Source: Actinopolymorpha sp. NPDC004070 (GTDB taxonomy: Bacteria; Actinomycetota; Actinomycetes; Propionibacteriales; Actinopolymorphaceae). Taken from it: 64,000 bases of DNA. Both the position numbers and the translations under genes were made by a program. The stretch lies in assembly GCF_040610475.1 (NCBI RefSeq), contig NZ_JBEXMJ010000001.1, positions 723,671 through 787,670 of the forward strand, read 5' to 3'. Position 1 is the first letter of the stretch. Each line of letters begins with the position of its first letter. Shown one piece after another: positions 17,695 through 25,983 of this stretch. The notes under the pieces are model-generated. The model saw only the letters and a program-made list of their open reading frames with translations, did no database searches and had not been told where the DNA came from.

Positions 17695-18489
17695 GTGTCA
17701 GATGCGCCGATCGGGATCTTCGACTCGGGGTTCGGCGGGCTCACCGTGGCCCGCGCCCTGCTCGACCAGCTCCCGCACGAACCCGTGCTCTATCTCGCCG
17801 ACACCGCGCGGTATCCCTACGGCCAGAAGAGCATCGCCGACGTACGCAAATACGCCCTGGAGTGCCTGGACCACCTCGTCGACCAGGGCGTCAAGCTGCT
17901 CGTCATCGCCTGTAACTCCGCCAGCGCCGCCGTGCTCCGCGACGCCCGCGAGCGCTACTCCGTTCCCGTCGTCGAGGTGATCTTCCCGGCGGCCCGGCGG
18001 GCGGTGGCGGCCACCCGGTCCGGTGAGGTGGGGGTGATCTGCACCCGGGCGACCGCGACGTCGCTGGCCTACGACGACGCGTTCGCGGCCGCCCCGCACA
18101 TCAACCTGCACACCCAGGCCTGCCCGCGGTTCGTGGAGTTCGTCGAACGTGGACTCACGGCCGGCCCGGAGCTGCTGGCCGTGGCGCACGACTACCTCGA
18201 CCCGCTGACCAAGGCCGGAATCGACACGCTCGTCCTCGGCTGCACGCACTACCCCCTGCTCACGGGCGTGATCTCGTACGTCATGGGACCGGAGGTCACG
18301 CTGGTGTCCAGCGCGGAGGAGACCGCGAAGGACGTCTACGCGCGGCTGGTGCGCGGCGGAGGGGAACGCAGCCCCGCGCTGGCGCCACCGCGGCACCGGT
18401 TCCTCACCACCGGCGACCCGGACGCCTTCATGCAGATCGGGGGGCGCTTCCTGGGGCCGGAGATCACGTTCGTGGAGGAGATGGCGTGA
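17695..18489 (+). CDS. murI: Glutamate racemase
   Basis: Interconverts L- and D-glutamate for peptidoglycan. The 264-residue protein starts with [19 protein letters not shown]; the two catalytic cysteines lie in IACNSASAA and LGCTHYPLL. It overlaps the next gene by 4 bp (GTGA). The order murI, MBL protein, rph, rdgB is the same as Rv1338-Rv1341 of Mycobacterium tuberculosis, which supports all four calls. The GTG start is leaderless by sequence. Confidence 0.95.
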   Translation: MSDAPIGIFDSGFGGLTVARALLDQLPHEPVLYLADTARYPYGQKSIADVRKYALECLDHLVDQGVKLLVIACNSASAAVLRDARERYSVPVVEVIFPAARRAVAATRSGEVGVICTRATATSLAYDDAFAAAPHINLHTQACPRFVEFVERGLTAGPELLAVAHDYLDPLTKAGIDTLVLGCTHYPLLTGVISYVMGPEVTLVSSAEETAKDVYARLVRGGGERSPALAPPRHRFLTTGDPDAFMQIGGRFLGPEITFVEEMA

Positions 18490-19247
18490 GGCTCACCGTT
18501 CTGGGGTGTTCGGGTTCGTTTCCCGGGCCGGGCTCGCCCGCGTCCGGTTACCTCGTCGAGGCGCCGCACGAGGGGCGTACGTTCCGGCTCGTCCTGGACC
18601 TGGGCAACGGCGCGTTCGGTGCCCTGCAGCGGTACGTCCCCGACTACGACGTGGACGCGGTGGGGGTGAGCCACCTGCACCCGGACCACTGCGTGGACCT
18701 GTGCTCCTACTACGTCGCGAGCCGCTACCACCCGCGCGGCCGGCGCGGCCGGGTTCCGGTCTACGGACCCTACGGCACCGCCGACCGGCTGGCCGCGATG
18801 TACGGCCTGCCGCTGGACCCCGGCATGCGGGATGTCTTCGACTTCCGCGCCTGGGTGGACGTCGAGCCGACCAAGATCGGACCGTTCGTGGTGTCGGTGG
18901 CGCCGGCGCGGCATCCGGTCGAGGCCTACGCCGTCCGGCTGGACCACGAAGGCCGGTCGCTGGCCTACACCGGCGACACCGGGCCCAACCCCGAGCTCGC
19001 AGCGCTGGCGGCCGGCGCGGACCTCCTGCTCAGCGAGGCGACGTTCCTGCACGGTGCGGACAATCCGCCCGACCTTCACCTCACCGGGCGGCAGGCGGGG
19101 GAGTACGCCCAGGCGGCCGGCGCGGGGAGGTTGGTGCTGACGCACGTCCCGCCGTGGTACGACGGGCAGCGGATGCTCGCCGACGCCCGTGCCGTCTACC
19201 CCGGCCCGCTGGAGCTGGCCAGGCCGGGCGCGGTGTACGACATCTGA
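18486..19247 (+). CDS. Metallo-beta-lactamase-fold hydrolase, Rv1339-like cAMP phosphodiesterase
   Basis: A 253-residue MBL-fold enzyme. Metal ligands are seen in [10 protein letters not shown], then YTGDTGP and LTHVPPWYD. By position (between murI and rph) and by its compact beginning [20 protein letters not shown] it matches Rv1339, described as an atypical class II cAMP phosphodiesterase. Cyclic-nucleotide hydrolysis here is by analogy. The GTG start overlaps the murI stop, so translation is coupled. Confidence 0.88.
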   Translation: MRLTVLGCSGSFPGPGSPASGYLVEAPHEGRTFRLVLDLGNGAFGALQRYVPDYDVDAVGVSHLHPDHCVDLCSYYVASRYHPRGRRGRVPVYGPYGTADRLAAMYGLPLDPGMRDVFDFRAWVDVEPTKIGPFVVSVAPARHPVEAYAVRLDHEGRSLAYTGDTGPNPELAALAAGADLLLSEATFLHGADNPPDLHLTGRQAGEYAQAAGAGRLVLTHVPPWYDGQRMLADARAVYPGPLELARPGAVYDI

Positions 19248-19301
19248 GGGCACCTGGGAGCGCCGGCACCGCGGCCCGCGATGAGTGTCGGCGCGGATCG
19301 G

Positions 19302-19307
19302 TAGGGT
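19302..19307 (+). promoter_or_regulatory. Candidate -10 (TAGGGT) for leaderless rph
   Basis: TAGGGT ends 6 nt before the rph ATG at 19314 and no Shine-Dalgarno sequence is visible. Confidence 0.45.
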
Positions 19308-19313
19308 CGGCCC

Positions 19314-20066
19314 ATGACGAGCATGACGAGAGTGGACGGCCGGGCCGCCGAGCAGTTACGACCGGTCTCGATCACCCGTGGCTGGCTCGACCACGCCGAG
19401 GGTTCGGTCCTGGTCGAGTTCGGGCGCACCAGGGTGCTGTGCGCGGCCAGCGTCACCGAGGGCGTGCCGCGCTGGCGGCGCGACTCCGGCGAGGGCTGGG
19501 TCACCGCCGAATACGCCATGCTGCCCCGCTCGACCAACACCCGCAGCGCGCGCGAGTCGGTCAAGGGCAAGATCGGCGGCCGCACGATGGAGATCTCCCG
19601 CCTGGTCGGGCGTTCCCTGCGGGCAGTGATCGACCACGCCGCCCTGGGTGAGAACACCATCGTGCTCGACTGCGACGTGCTCCAGGCGGACGGCGGCACC
19701 CGGACCGCCGCGATCACCGGGGCCTACGTCGCCCTGGTCGACGCCGTGCGGCACCTGGAGCGCAAAGGTGCGCTGAAGGGGCGCGCGCTGATCGACTCGG
19801 TGAGCGCGGTCTCGGTCGGGGTCGTGGGCGGTGTGCCGATGCTCGACCTGTGTTACGAGGAGGACGTCCGCGCCGACACCGACATGAACGTCGTGATGAC
19901 CGGTGACGGGCGCTACGTCGAGGTGCAGGGCACGGCCGAGCGGGAGCCGTTCGACCGCAAGCTGCTCGACGGGCTGCTGGAGCTGTCGGCCATCGGGTGC
20001 GCCGAGCTCACCCGCGCCCAGTCCGAGGCGCTCGCCGTCGACCTGCCGGCCGGATCAGCCCGGTGA
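19314..20066 (+). CDS. rph: Ribonuclease PH
   Basis: A phosphorolytic 3'-5' exoribonuclease for tRNA 3'-end trimming, 250 residues, forming a hexameric ring. Conserved stretches are [36 protein letters not shown] and [19 protein letters not shown] (phosphate and RNA contacts), then [19 protein letters not shown]. It starts with [10 protein letters not shown] at ATG 19314; the second Met is three codons on. rdgB begins 4 bp after its stop. Confidence 0.95.
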   Translation: MTSMTRVDGRAAEQLRPVSITRGWLDHAEGSVLVEFGRTRVLCAASVTEGVPRWRRDSGEGWVTAEYAMLPRSTNTRSARESVKGKIGGRTMEISRLVGRSLRAVIDHAALGENTIVLDCDVLQADGGTRTAAITGAYVALVDAVRHLERKGALKGRALIDSVSAVSVGVVGGVPMLDLCYEEDVRADTDMNVVMTGDGRYVEVQGTAEREPFDRKLLDGLLELSAIGCAELTRAQSEALAVDLPAGSAR

Positions 20067-20070
20067 GCCG

Positions 20071-20730
20071 ATGACGGCGATGGGGACGGGCATGCGGCGG
20101 CAGGTCGTGCTGGCCACGCACAACCGCAAGAAGCTCGCCGAGCTCGACCGGATCCTGCGCCCGCAGCTGCCCGACGTCGAGGTGCTCAGCCTGGACGACG
20201 TGGACTCCTACGACGAGCCCGCCGAGACCGAAGCCACCTTCGCCGGCAACGCATTGCTGAAGGCCCGTGCGGCCTTCGAGCATTCGGGGCTGCCCGCGAT
20301 CGCCGACGACAGCGGCCTGTGCGTCGACGCGCTGAACGGTATGCCGGGGGTGCTGTCGGCCCGGTGGTCGGGCGTGGACAAGGACGACGCCCGCAACAAC
20401 GCGTTGCTCCTGGCCCAGCTGGCCGACGTGCCGGCCGAACGCCGGGGCGCGGCGTTCGTCGCCTGCGTGGCGCTGGTCCTGCCAGGTGGCCAGGAGCACG
20501 TCGTCGAGGGCCGGGTCGCCGGCGCCATCGCCACCGAGCCGCGGGCCGACGGCGGGTTCGGCTACGACCCGCTGTTCGTGCCGGAGGGCGGCACCCGCAC
20601 GTTCGCCCAGATGTCGGCGGAGGAGAAGGACGCCGTGAGCCACCGCGGCCGGGCGCTGCGCGAGCTGGTCCCGCTGCTCGCGGTCCACCTGCCCGACCCG
20701 GCCTGCGGCGGTGAGGGGGCCGGACGCTAG
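20071..20730 (+). CDS. rdgB: RdgB/HAM1 non-canonical purine NTP pyrophosphatase
   Basis: Hydrolyses dITP and XTP to keep damaged purines out of nucleic acid; 219 residues. Signatures: ATHNRKKLAEL at the N-terminus, ADDSGLCVDAL with the metal-binding acids, GGFGYDPLFVP and SHRGRALREL. ATG 20071 lies just past the rph stop; a later Met (MRRQVV) is another start. The last codon overlaps the stop of the convergent glycosyltransferase gene by 4 bp: the palindrome CTAG supplies TAG to both. Confidence 0.94.
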   Translation: MTAMGTGMRRQVVLATHNRKKLAELDRILRPQLPDVEVLSLDDVDSYDEPAETEATFAGNALLKARAAFEHSGLPAIADDSGLCVDALNGMPGVLSARWSGVDKDDARNNALLLAQLADVPAERRGAAFVACVALVLPGGQEHVVEGRVAGAIATEPRADGGFGYDPLFVPEGGTRTFAQMSAEEKDAVSHRGRALRELVPLLAVHLPDPACGGEGAGR

Positions 20731-21440
20731 CGGCGGGCCCGTCCGTCGCCCACGCGGTCGACACCAGCGCGGATGCGGAGCAGGATCCACAGCGCCTCGA
20801 CGCCGTCCCGCCAGGTGAGCTTCTTGCCCTCCGCGCGGCTGCGGGCGGTGTAGGAGATCGGCACCTCGTACGGCCGGTAGCCGGCGCGCAGCAGCTTGCC
20901 GGTGACCTCGGCCTCCATGCCGAAGCCGGCGGAGCGGATGCCGAGCCGGCGGTAGAGCTCCAGCGGCATCAGCTTGAAGCAGGTCTCCAGGTCGCGGATG
21001 TAGCAGTTGAACAACACGTTCGCGAACGTCGTCACGGCCCGGTTGCCGAGCACGAACCAGAACGAGAACGACGTGTGGCTGCTGAACGTCCGTGTGCCGT
21101 AGACGACCTCGGCCTCCCCGTCGATCACCGGGCGAAGCAGCTTCGGGATGTCGTCCGGGTCGTACTCCAGGTCGGCGTCGCAGATCGTCAGGTGAGTCCC
21201 GGTCGCGATCTGCGCCGCGGTCGCGATGGCCGCGCCCTTGCCGCGGTTCACCTCGTGGCGGTGGATCACCACCCGCGGGTCGTCCACCGCGGCGAGCAGG
21301 TCTGCGGTGCCGTCGGTGCTGCCGTCGTCGACCACGACGACCTCGACGTCACAGGGATAGTCGACGTCGAGGATCCGCTTGCGGACCAGGTCGAACGTCG
21401 CCGCCTCGTTGTACACGGGGACGAGGATCGAGAGCTTCAC
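20727..21440 (-). CDS. Family 2 glycosyltransferase (polyprenyl-phosphate sugar synthase type)
   Basis: A GT-A glycosyltransferase of 237 residues, beginning LSILVPVYNEAATF, with VVVVDDGSTDGT, the metal-binding CDADLEYDPDD and the GFGMEAEVTGKLLRAGYRPYEVP block. It lacks C-terminal membrane spans, as in soluble Dpm1/Ppm1-like enzymes that load a sugar on polyprenyl phosphate. Donor and acceptor are unknown. GTG 21440 is chosen for its GGAGAAG ribosome site; the longer frame adds only an unconserved leader. Confidence 0.87.
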   Translation of the reverse strand: MKLSILVPVYNEAATFDLVRKRILDVDYPCDVEVVVVDDGSTDGTADLLAAVDDPRVVIHRHEVNRGKGAAIATAAQIATGTHLTICDADLEYDPDDIPKLLRPVIDGEAEVVYGTRTFSSHTSFSFWFVLGNRAVTTFANVLFNCYIRDLETCFKLMPLELYRRLGIRSAGFGMEAEVTGKLLRAGYRPYEVPISYTARSRAEGKKLTWRDGVEALWILLRIRAGVDRVGDGRARR

Positions 21441-21585
21441 TGGGACTTCTCCACGCGAGCCAGGGCCGGTACGCACGTGCGCACACAGCGGAACGAGGAC
21501 ACGACGAGTACGACGGGGACCGGGACGACTGGTGCGACGGGGACCCGGACGACGGTGAGGCGGCCGCGGGCGAACCCGTGCCTGC

Positions 21586-21670
21586 TGGTGCGAGAGAAGG
21601 GACTCGAACCCTCACGCCCAAAGGCACCGGATCCTAAGTCCGGCGCGTCTGCCAATTCCGCCACTCTCGC
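21586..21670 (-). tRNA. tRNA-Leu (anticodon TAG)
   Basis: Acceptor GCGAGAG pairs with CTCTCGC, the anticodon loop is CTTAGGA within CCGGA/TCCGG, and a long variable arm marks class II. Discriminator A and an encoded CCA (21586-21588) are present. The T arm contains GGTTCGAGTCC. Confidence 0.95.
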
Positions 21671-21730
21671 CTGCCGGTCCACCCGCGGCGGCCCAGTCTA
21701 CGGGCCGGCCACGGGTGGGCCGGGCAGGCC

Positions 21731-22204
21731 TCACACTCCGAGTTCGCGTCGCAGCCGGGCCACGTGGCCGGTCGCCTTGACGGCGTACTGCGCGATCTCG
21801 ATCCGGCCCTCCTCGTCGACGACGAAGGTCGAGCGGATCACACCGGTGATGGTGCGGCCGTACGACTGCTTCTCGCCGTACGCCCCCCACGCCTGCAGCA
21901 TGGACTTGTCCGGATCGGACAACAGCGGGAAGGTCAGGCCCTCTTTCGCCACGAACTTCGCCAGCTTGGCCGGGGAGTCCGGGGAGATGCCGAGCACGGT
22001 GTAGCCGGCGGCCGCGAGCGACTGCAGGGAGTCGCGGAAGTCGCAGGCCTGGGTGGTGCAGCCGGGGGTCATCGCGGCGGGGTAGGCGTACACGATCACC
22101 TTCTGCCCGCGCAGGCCCGACAGCGTGACCGGCTTGCCGTCGGTGTCGTCGAGGGTGAAGTCGGGCGCGGTGTCGCCGGGGTTGAGTCGGGGAGTGGGTG
22201 CCAC
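21731..22204 (-). CDS. bcp: Peroxiredoxin, BCP type (thioredoxin-dependent thiol peroxidase)
   Basis: Reduces peroxides with a catalytic cysteine; 157 residues, cytosolic. The peroxidatic site is AMTPGCTTQACDFRD, with the resolving-type cysteine five residues on. The ending GHVARLRRELGV is ordinary for the family. GTG 22204 follows GGAGGA; the longer frame runs into the intergenic box. It diverges from cbiM, so the Fur-family-like box between them could act on both. Confidence 0.93.
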   Translation of the reverse strand: MAPTPRLNPGDTAPDFTLDDTDGKPVTLSGLRGQKVIVYAYPAAMTPGCTTQACDFRDSLQSLAAAGYTVLGISPDSPAKLAKFVAKEGLTFPLLSDPDKSMLQAWGAYGEKQSYGRTITGVIRSTFVVDEEGRIEIAQYAVKATGHVARLRRELGV

Positions 22205-22247
22205 TGGTCCTCCTGGTCGGCGTACGGATCGACCTGCCGGAGCTAGT

Positions 22248-22262
22248 TGCAAATAATTCGCA
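22248..22262. promoter_or_regulatory. Fur-family-like 7-1-7 inverted repeat between bcp and cbiM
   Basis: TGCAAAT-A-ATTCGCA is a 15-bp imperfect palindrome (6 of 7 pairs) in an AT-rich island 72 bp upstream of the metal-transport operon. The 7-1-7 plan and the AAT.ATT core are those of Fur/Zur/Nur boxes. A nickel- or zinc-sensing repressor is the best guess given the downstream importer. The spacer is too short for a cobalamin riboswitch. Confidence 0.5.
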
Positions 22263-22333
22263 TGTAAGAATACGAGGCGCAACTCAGGGGCCGGCAGGTT
22301 GCCTCATCATCTCCCAGCCGCGAGGAGGAACCG

Positions 22334-23047
22334 GTGCACGTGCCCGACGGTTTTCTGGACGCGCCGACGTCGATCGCCACCGGCGCCGTCGCCGCGACCG
22401 CGGTGGCGGTCTCCCTGCGGCGCGCGCGGCGCGAGCTGGACGACAAGACCGCGCCGCTCACCGGGCTGGTCGCCGCGTTCGTGTTCGCCGTCCAGATGCT
22501 CAACTTCCCGGTCGGCGCCGGCACCAGCGGGCACCTGCTCGGAGGTGCGCTGGCCGCGATACTCGTCGGACCGTGGACGGCGGTTCTGTGCATGACCGTC
22601 GTCCTGCTCGTCCAGGGGCTGTTCTTCGCCGACGGCGGCATCACCGCGCTCGGCACCAACATCACGCTGATGGGCGTCGTCACCGTGGTGGTCGGCTGGG
22701 CGTTGTTCCGGCTCACGCTGCGGTTCCTGCCGAGGCGACCGGCCTCGGCGGCACCGGCGGCGTTCGTCGCCGCGCTGGTCTCGGTGCCGGTGGCCGCGCT
22801 GTGCTTCGTCGGCCTGTACGCCGTGGGGGGCACCGCCGACATCTCGCTCAAGGCCGTCTTCGCCGCCATGGTGGGCTGGCACGTGCTGATCGGGCTCGGT
22901 GAGGCGGCCATCACCGCCCTCACGGTCGGCAGCGTCATCGCGGTGCGCCCGGACCTGGTCCACGGCGCCCGCCCGCTGATCGCGGCCCGCGAACTCACCG
23001 TGCGAAAACCCCGCCCGCTCGTCACGAAGGGAGACCGGTCGGCATGA
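22334..23047 (+). CDS. cbiM: CbiM/NikM substrate-capture membrane protein of an ECF metal importer
   Basis: The substrate-specific component of a nickel/cobalt energy-coupling-factor transporter, 237 residues with about six membrane spans. The N-terminal MHVPDGFLD supplies the His2 metal ligand typical of CbiM/NikM, which fixes the GTG at 22334 (after GAGGAGGAA) as start. Another signature is FPVGAGTSGHLLGG. It overlaps the PDGLE gene by 4 bp; cbiQ and cbiO follow. Sequence alone does not separate Ni from Co. Confidence 0.93.
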   Translation: MHVPDGFLDAPTSIATGAVAATAVAVSLRRARRELDDKTAPLTGLVAAFVFAVQMLNFPVGAGTSGHLLGGALAAILVGPWTAVLCMTVVLLVQGLFFADGGITALGTNITLMGVVTVVVGWALFRLTLRFLPRRPASAAPAAFVAALVSVPVAALCFVGLYAVGGTADISLKAVFAAMVGWHVLIGLGEAAITALTVGSVIAVRPDLVHGARPLIAARELTVRKPRPLVTKGDRSA

Positions 23048-23523
23048 GCAGGCCCGAGGACAGGCCCGAGGGCCGGCCAGAGGACCGGGCTCCCGCCGGG
23101 GAGACCGGAAGGCGGGGACCCCGCACCCGGGTGATCGTGGTGGTGGGGCTGCTGGTCGTACTCGCCCTCGCGGGTGGGGTCAGCTACTACGCCTCGGCCA
23201 GCCCGGACGGGCTGAACAAGGTCGCCGAGGACCACGGCTTCGCCTCCACCGCGAAGGACAGCCCGACGCGGCACTCCCCGTTTGCCGGCTACGGCGTCCG
23301 CGGCATCACCGACGGCCGGGCCTCCACCGCGGTCGCCGGGGTCGCCGGCGTGGCCATCGTGCTGGCGCTGGGCACCGGAGTCGCGCTCGCCGTCCGCCGC
23401 CGCGACCGCCGCGGCGACCATGGCGGCGACCATGACGGTGACCACAACGACGACCACGGCGCTCCCTCCGCCACCATGGCCGCCGCGCAGGACGCGTCCG
23501 CCGCTCCCGACAGGAGGCAGTGA
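23044..23523 (+). CDS. PDGLE-domain (CbiN/NikN-like) protein with His/Asp-rich tail
   Basis: A 159-residue accessory of the ECF metal transporter. After a charged Pro/Arg-rich leader of about 28 residues there is one membrane span (VIVVVGLLVVLALAGGV), the PDGLNKVAEDHGF box and a second span near 95-117. The C-terminus carries RRGDHGGDHDGDHNDDHG, a His/Asp run likely to bind metal on the cytosolic or outer face. ATG 23044 overlaps cbiM. CbiN homologues usually lack such a tail. Confidence 0.88.
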   Translation: MSRPEDRPEGRPEDRAPAGETGRRGPRTRVIVVVGLLVVLALAGGVSYYASASPDGLNKVAEDHGFASTAKDSPTRHSPFAGYGVRGITDGRASTAVAGVAGVAIVLALGTGVALAVRRRDRRGDHGGDHDGDHNDDHGAPSATMAAAQDASAAPDRRQ

Positions 23524-23524
23524 C

Positions 23525-24289
23525 GTGGCCTCGGGCCACACCCACCTGCTTCACCTGCACGGCTACTCGCCGGTGCACCGGTTGCCCGCGCACTGCAAGC
23601 TCGTCGCCCTGGTGACCTTCGTCCTGCTGGTGGTGGCCACGCCGCGTACCGCCTTCTGGGCGTTCGCCGGATACGCCGTCCTGCTGCTCGCGGTCGCCGC
23701 CGTCGCCCGGGTGCCGCTCGGCTTCCTGGCCCGGCGGGTCGTGGTGGAGACGCCGGTGATCGTGTTCGCCGTACTCCTGCCGTTCATCGCCCAGGGGCCG
23801 CGGGTGGACGTGGCCGGCCTGGCACTCTCCCAATCCGGCCTGTGGTCGGCGTGGAACGTCCTGGCCAAGGCGACTCTTGGCGTCGTCGGCTCGATCCTGC
23901 TGGCCGCCACCACCGACCAGCGCGACCTGCTGGCGGGGCTGCAGCGGCTGCGGCTGCCCAACCAGCTGGTCCAGATCGCGACGTTCATGGTGCGCTACCT
24001 CGACGTGATCACCGGTCAGCTGGGCCGGATGCGGATCGCCCGGGCGGCCCGCGGCTTCGACCCGCGCGGGATCCGGTCCTGGCCGGTCCTGGCCCGGTCG
24101 GCCGGCACGCTGTTCATCCGTTCCTACGAACGCGGCGAGCGGGTGCACCTGGCGATGCTGTCCCGGGGGTACGCCGGCGCCCTGCCCGTCCTGTCCGAGG
24201 AGCGCACCCCGCGGGCCGCGTGGGCCGCGGTCGCGGTGCTACCGCTGTGCGCTCTTCTCCTGGCGGTTGGGGCATGGTGGACCGCGTGA
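23525..24289 (+). CDS. cbiQ: CbiQ/NikQ transmembrane T-component
   Basis: The energy-coupling membrane protein linking CbiM to the ATPase; 254 residues with about five or six spans. Coupling-helix motif ARAARGFDPRG (A-R-G type) sits near residue 180 and a second ARG-like SRGYAG near 215. The N-terminus HTHLLHLHGYSPVHRLPAHCK is His-rich. GTG 23525 lies right after the PDGLE stop. The C-terminus overlaps the start of the ATPase gene. Confidence 0.92.
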   Translation: MASGHTHLLHLHGYSPVHRLPAHCKLVALVTFVLLVVATPRTAFWAFAGYAVLLLAVAAVARVPLGFLARRVVVETPVIVFAVLLPFIAQGPRVDVAGLALSQSGLWSAWNVLAKATLGVVGSILLAATTDQRDLLAGLQRLRLPNQLVQIATFMVRYLDVITGQLGRMRIARAARGFDPRGIRSWPVLARSAGTLFIRSYERGERVHLAMLSRGYAGALPVLSEERTPRAAWAAVAVLPLCALLLAVGAWWTA

Positions 24290-25086
24290 CGACGACACCC
24301 CGGGCGAGCCAACCGGCGACGCACCCGGCCGCCCAGCCGGTCCTGGCGGTCAGCGGACTGGCGTTCGCCTATCCCGACGGCCACCAGGCGTTGTACGGCG
24401 TCGACCTCACCGTGCACGCCGGTGAGCGGGTCGCCCTGCTCGGCCCCAACGGCGCGGGCAAGACCACGCTGGTGCACCACCTGAACGGCATCCTCGAGGC
24501 CGGCCGGGGATCGGTGCACGTCGACGGGCTGCTGGTGGGCAAGCCGACGCTGGCCGAGGTACGCCGCCGGGTCGGCGTGGTGTTCCAGGACCCCGACGAC
24601 CAGTTGTTCATGCCGACGGTCCGCGACGACGTGGCGTTCGGCCCGGCCAATCTCGGGCTGCGCGGTGCCGAGCTCACCACCCGGGTGGTGGAGGCGCTGG
24701 CCGCGGTGGGGATGAGTGACCACGCCGACCGCCCGCCGCACCACCTGTCGTTCGGGCAGCGGCGCCGGGTGGCGGTGGCGACCGTGCTGGCGATGCGGCC
24801 GTCGGTGCTCGTCCTGGACGAGCCGTCCAGCAACCTCGACCCGGCCAGCCGCCGCGAGCTCGCCGAGATCCTCACCGGCCTGGACGTCACGGTGCTCATG
24901 GTCACCCATGATCTGCCGTACGCGCTGCAGCTGTGCGACCGCGCGGTGATCCTTGACGAGGGCACGATCGTCGCCGACGGGGCGACGGTCGACCTGCTCG
25001 CCGACGCCGGCCTGATGGCCGCGCACCGGCTGGAGCTTCCGTTCGGGTTCGACCCGGTACGTGCCAACGTCGCGCGAGCGGGGTAG
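24274..25086 (+). CDS. cbiO: CbiO/NikO ABC ATPase
   Basis: Powers the CbiMNQ importer; 270 residues. Walker A GPNGAGKTT, Q-loop VFQDPDDQLFMPTV, an atypical signature HLSFGQRRRVA, Walker B VLVLDEPSS and the switch His in VTHD. ATG 24274 overlaps cbiQ by 16 bp; GTG 24286 would give the compact GTGA overlap and is nearly as likely. The operon cbiM-PDGLE-cbiQ-cbiO is complete, so the importer should be functional. Confidence 0.92.
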   Translation: MVDRVTTTPRASQPATHPAAQPVLAVSGLAFAYPDGHQALYGVDLTVHAGERVALLGPNGAGKTTLVHHLNGILEAGRGSVHVDGLLVGKPTLAEVRRRVGVVFQDPDDQLFMPTVRDDVAFGPANLGLRGAELTTRVVEALAAVGMSDHADRPPHHLSFGQRRRVAVATVLAMRPSVLVLDEPSSNLDPASRRELAEILTGLDVTVLMVTHDLPYALQLCDRAVILDEGTIVADGATVDLLADAGLMAAHRLELPFGFDPVRANVARAG

Positions 25087-25177
25087 CCATCTGGAAGACT
25101 GGCATGATCTCCGGTAGGGGATCGGAGATCTGCAGGTGGAACCACCGCGGGGCCGACGTGATCGGAAAGGACCACCA

Positions 25178-25504
25178 GTGAGCGACTCGACCAGACCGGC
25201 GCTTCCTGACCAGCGGGCTGTCAGCAACGGCTCCCGCAGTGCCCATTCGGGCCCACGCACCGCGGCGCAGATCGAGGCCGACCTCGCGGCGACCCGCGAC
25301 TCGCTGGCCAACACCGTCGACCTGCTGAGCTCGCGGGTGCAGCCCAAGGCGCTGGCCGCCCGGGTCACCGCCAAGGCCAAGAGCCTCGTCCTCAACCCCG
25401 ACGGGAGCCCGCGCACCGAGCGGCTCCTCACGATCGGCGGCGGCGTGGCCGGCGCGGTCGGTGCACTGACCCTGCTCCGCTACGTCGTCCGCAAGCGCAG
25501 CTGA
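25178..25504 (+). CDS. DUF3618 membrane-anchored protein
   Basis: A 108-residue actinobacterial DUF3618 protein. The family block AAQIEADLAATRDSLANTVD and LSSRVQPKALAAR spans residues 30-70, followed by a hydrophobic segment (LLTIGGGVAGAVGALTLLRYV) and a basic end VRKRS, so a C-terminal membrane anchor is likely. Function is unknown. GTG 25178 follows GGAAAGG; the longer frame is unconserved. Confidence 0.85.
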   Translation: MSDSTRPALPDQRAVSNGSRSAHSGPRTAAQIEADLAATRDSLANTVDLLSSRVQPKALAARVTAKAKSLVLNPDGSPRTERLLTIGGGVAGAVGALTLLRYVVRKRS

Positions 25505-25597
25505 CCTGGCGACGATCACCTGACGATCACGTGGTGACCACGCCCCCTTCGGTGTCTCCTTCGGCGTCCCCCTTGGCGTCGCCGAGGGGGAGCGCCG

Positions 25598-25603
25598 TAA
25601 TCT
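25598..25603 (+). promoter_or_regulatory. Candidate -10 (TAATCT) for leaderless GroES-like gene
   Basis: TAATCT ends 8 nt before GTG 25612, with no ribosome site between. Confidence 0.4.
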
Positions 25604-25611
25604 CTCATGAC

Positions 25612-25959
25612 GTGACTGACTCCCACGCCGCGCGGCTGAAGGCCGAGAAACTGCCCATCCGCATGCTCCACGACCGGGTCCTCGTCTCGATGGACTCCGA
25701 CAGCGGCGAGCGCCGTTCCTCGGCGGGCATCGTGATCCCGGCCACCGCCCAGATGGGCAAGCGGCTGGCCTGGGCGCGGGTGGTGGCGATCGGTCCGCAC
25801 GTACGCACCATCGTCGTCGGCGACCGGGTGCTGTTCGATCCGGAGGAGCGCGCGGAGATCGAGGTCCGTGCCGAGGCGTACGTCCTGTTGCGGGAGCGCG
25901 ACATCCATGCCGTCGCCTCCGAACGCCTCGAGGACGACTCGACCGGCCTCTACCTTTGA
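25612..25959 (+). CDS. GroES-like (Cpn10 fold) protein
   Basis: A 115-residue protein with the chaperonin-10 fold: PIRMLHDRVLVSMDSDSGER, SSAGIVIPATAQ in place of the mobile loop, GPHVRTIVVGDRVLFDPEER and a YVLLRERDIHAV end. No groEL gene is adjacent and the N-terminus is extended, so a true GroES role is doubtful; actinobacteria often carry such stand-alone homologues. GTG 25612 is used because of the leaderless signal. Confidence 0.85.
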   Translation: MTDSHAARLKAEKLPIRMLHDRVLVSMDSDSGERRSSAGIVIPATAQMGKRLAWARVVAIGPHVRTIVVGDRVLFDPEERAEIEVRAEAYVLLRERDIHAVASERLEDDSTGLYL

Positions 25960-25983
25960 GCGCCTCGCTCACCGGCCACCACG

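Noticed and set aside
22205..22333. Cobalamin or nickel riboswitch before cbiM
   Set aside because: The spacer is only 129 nt and contains no B12-box-like sequence; the dyad is a better explanation.
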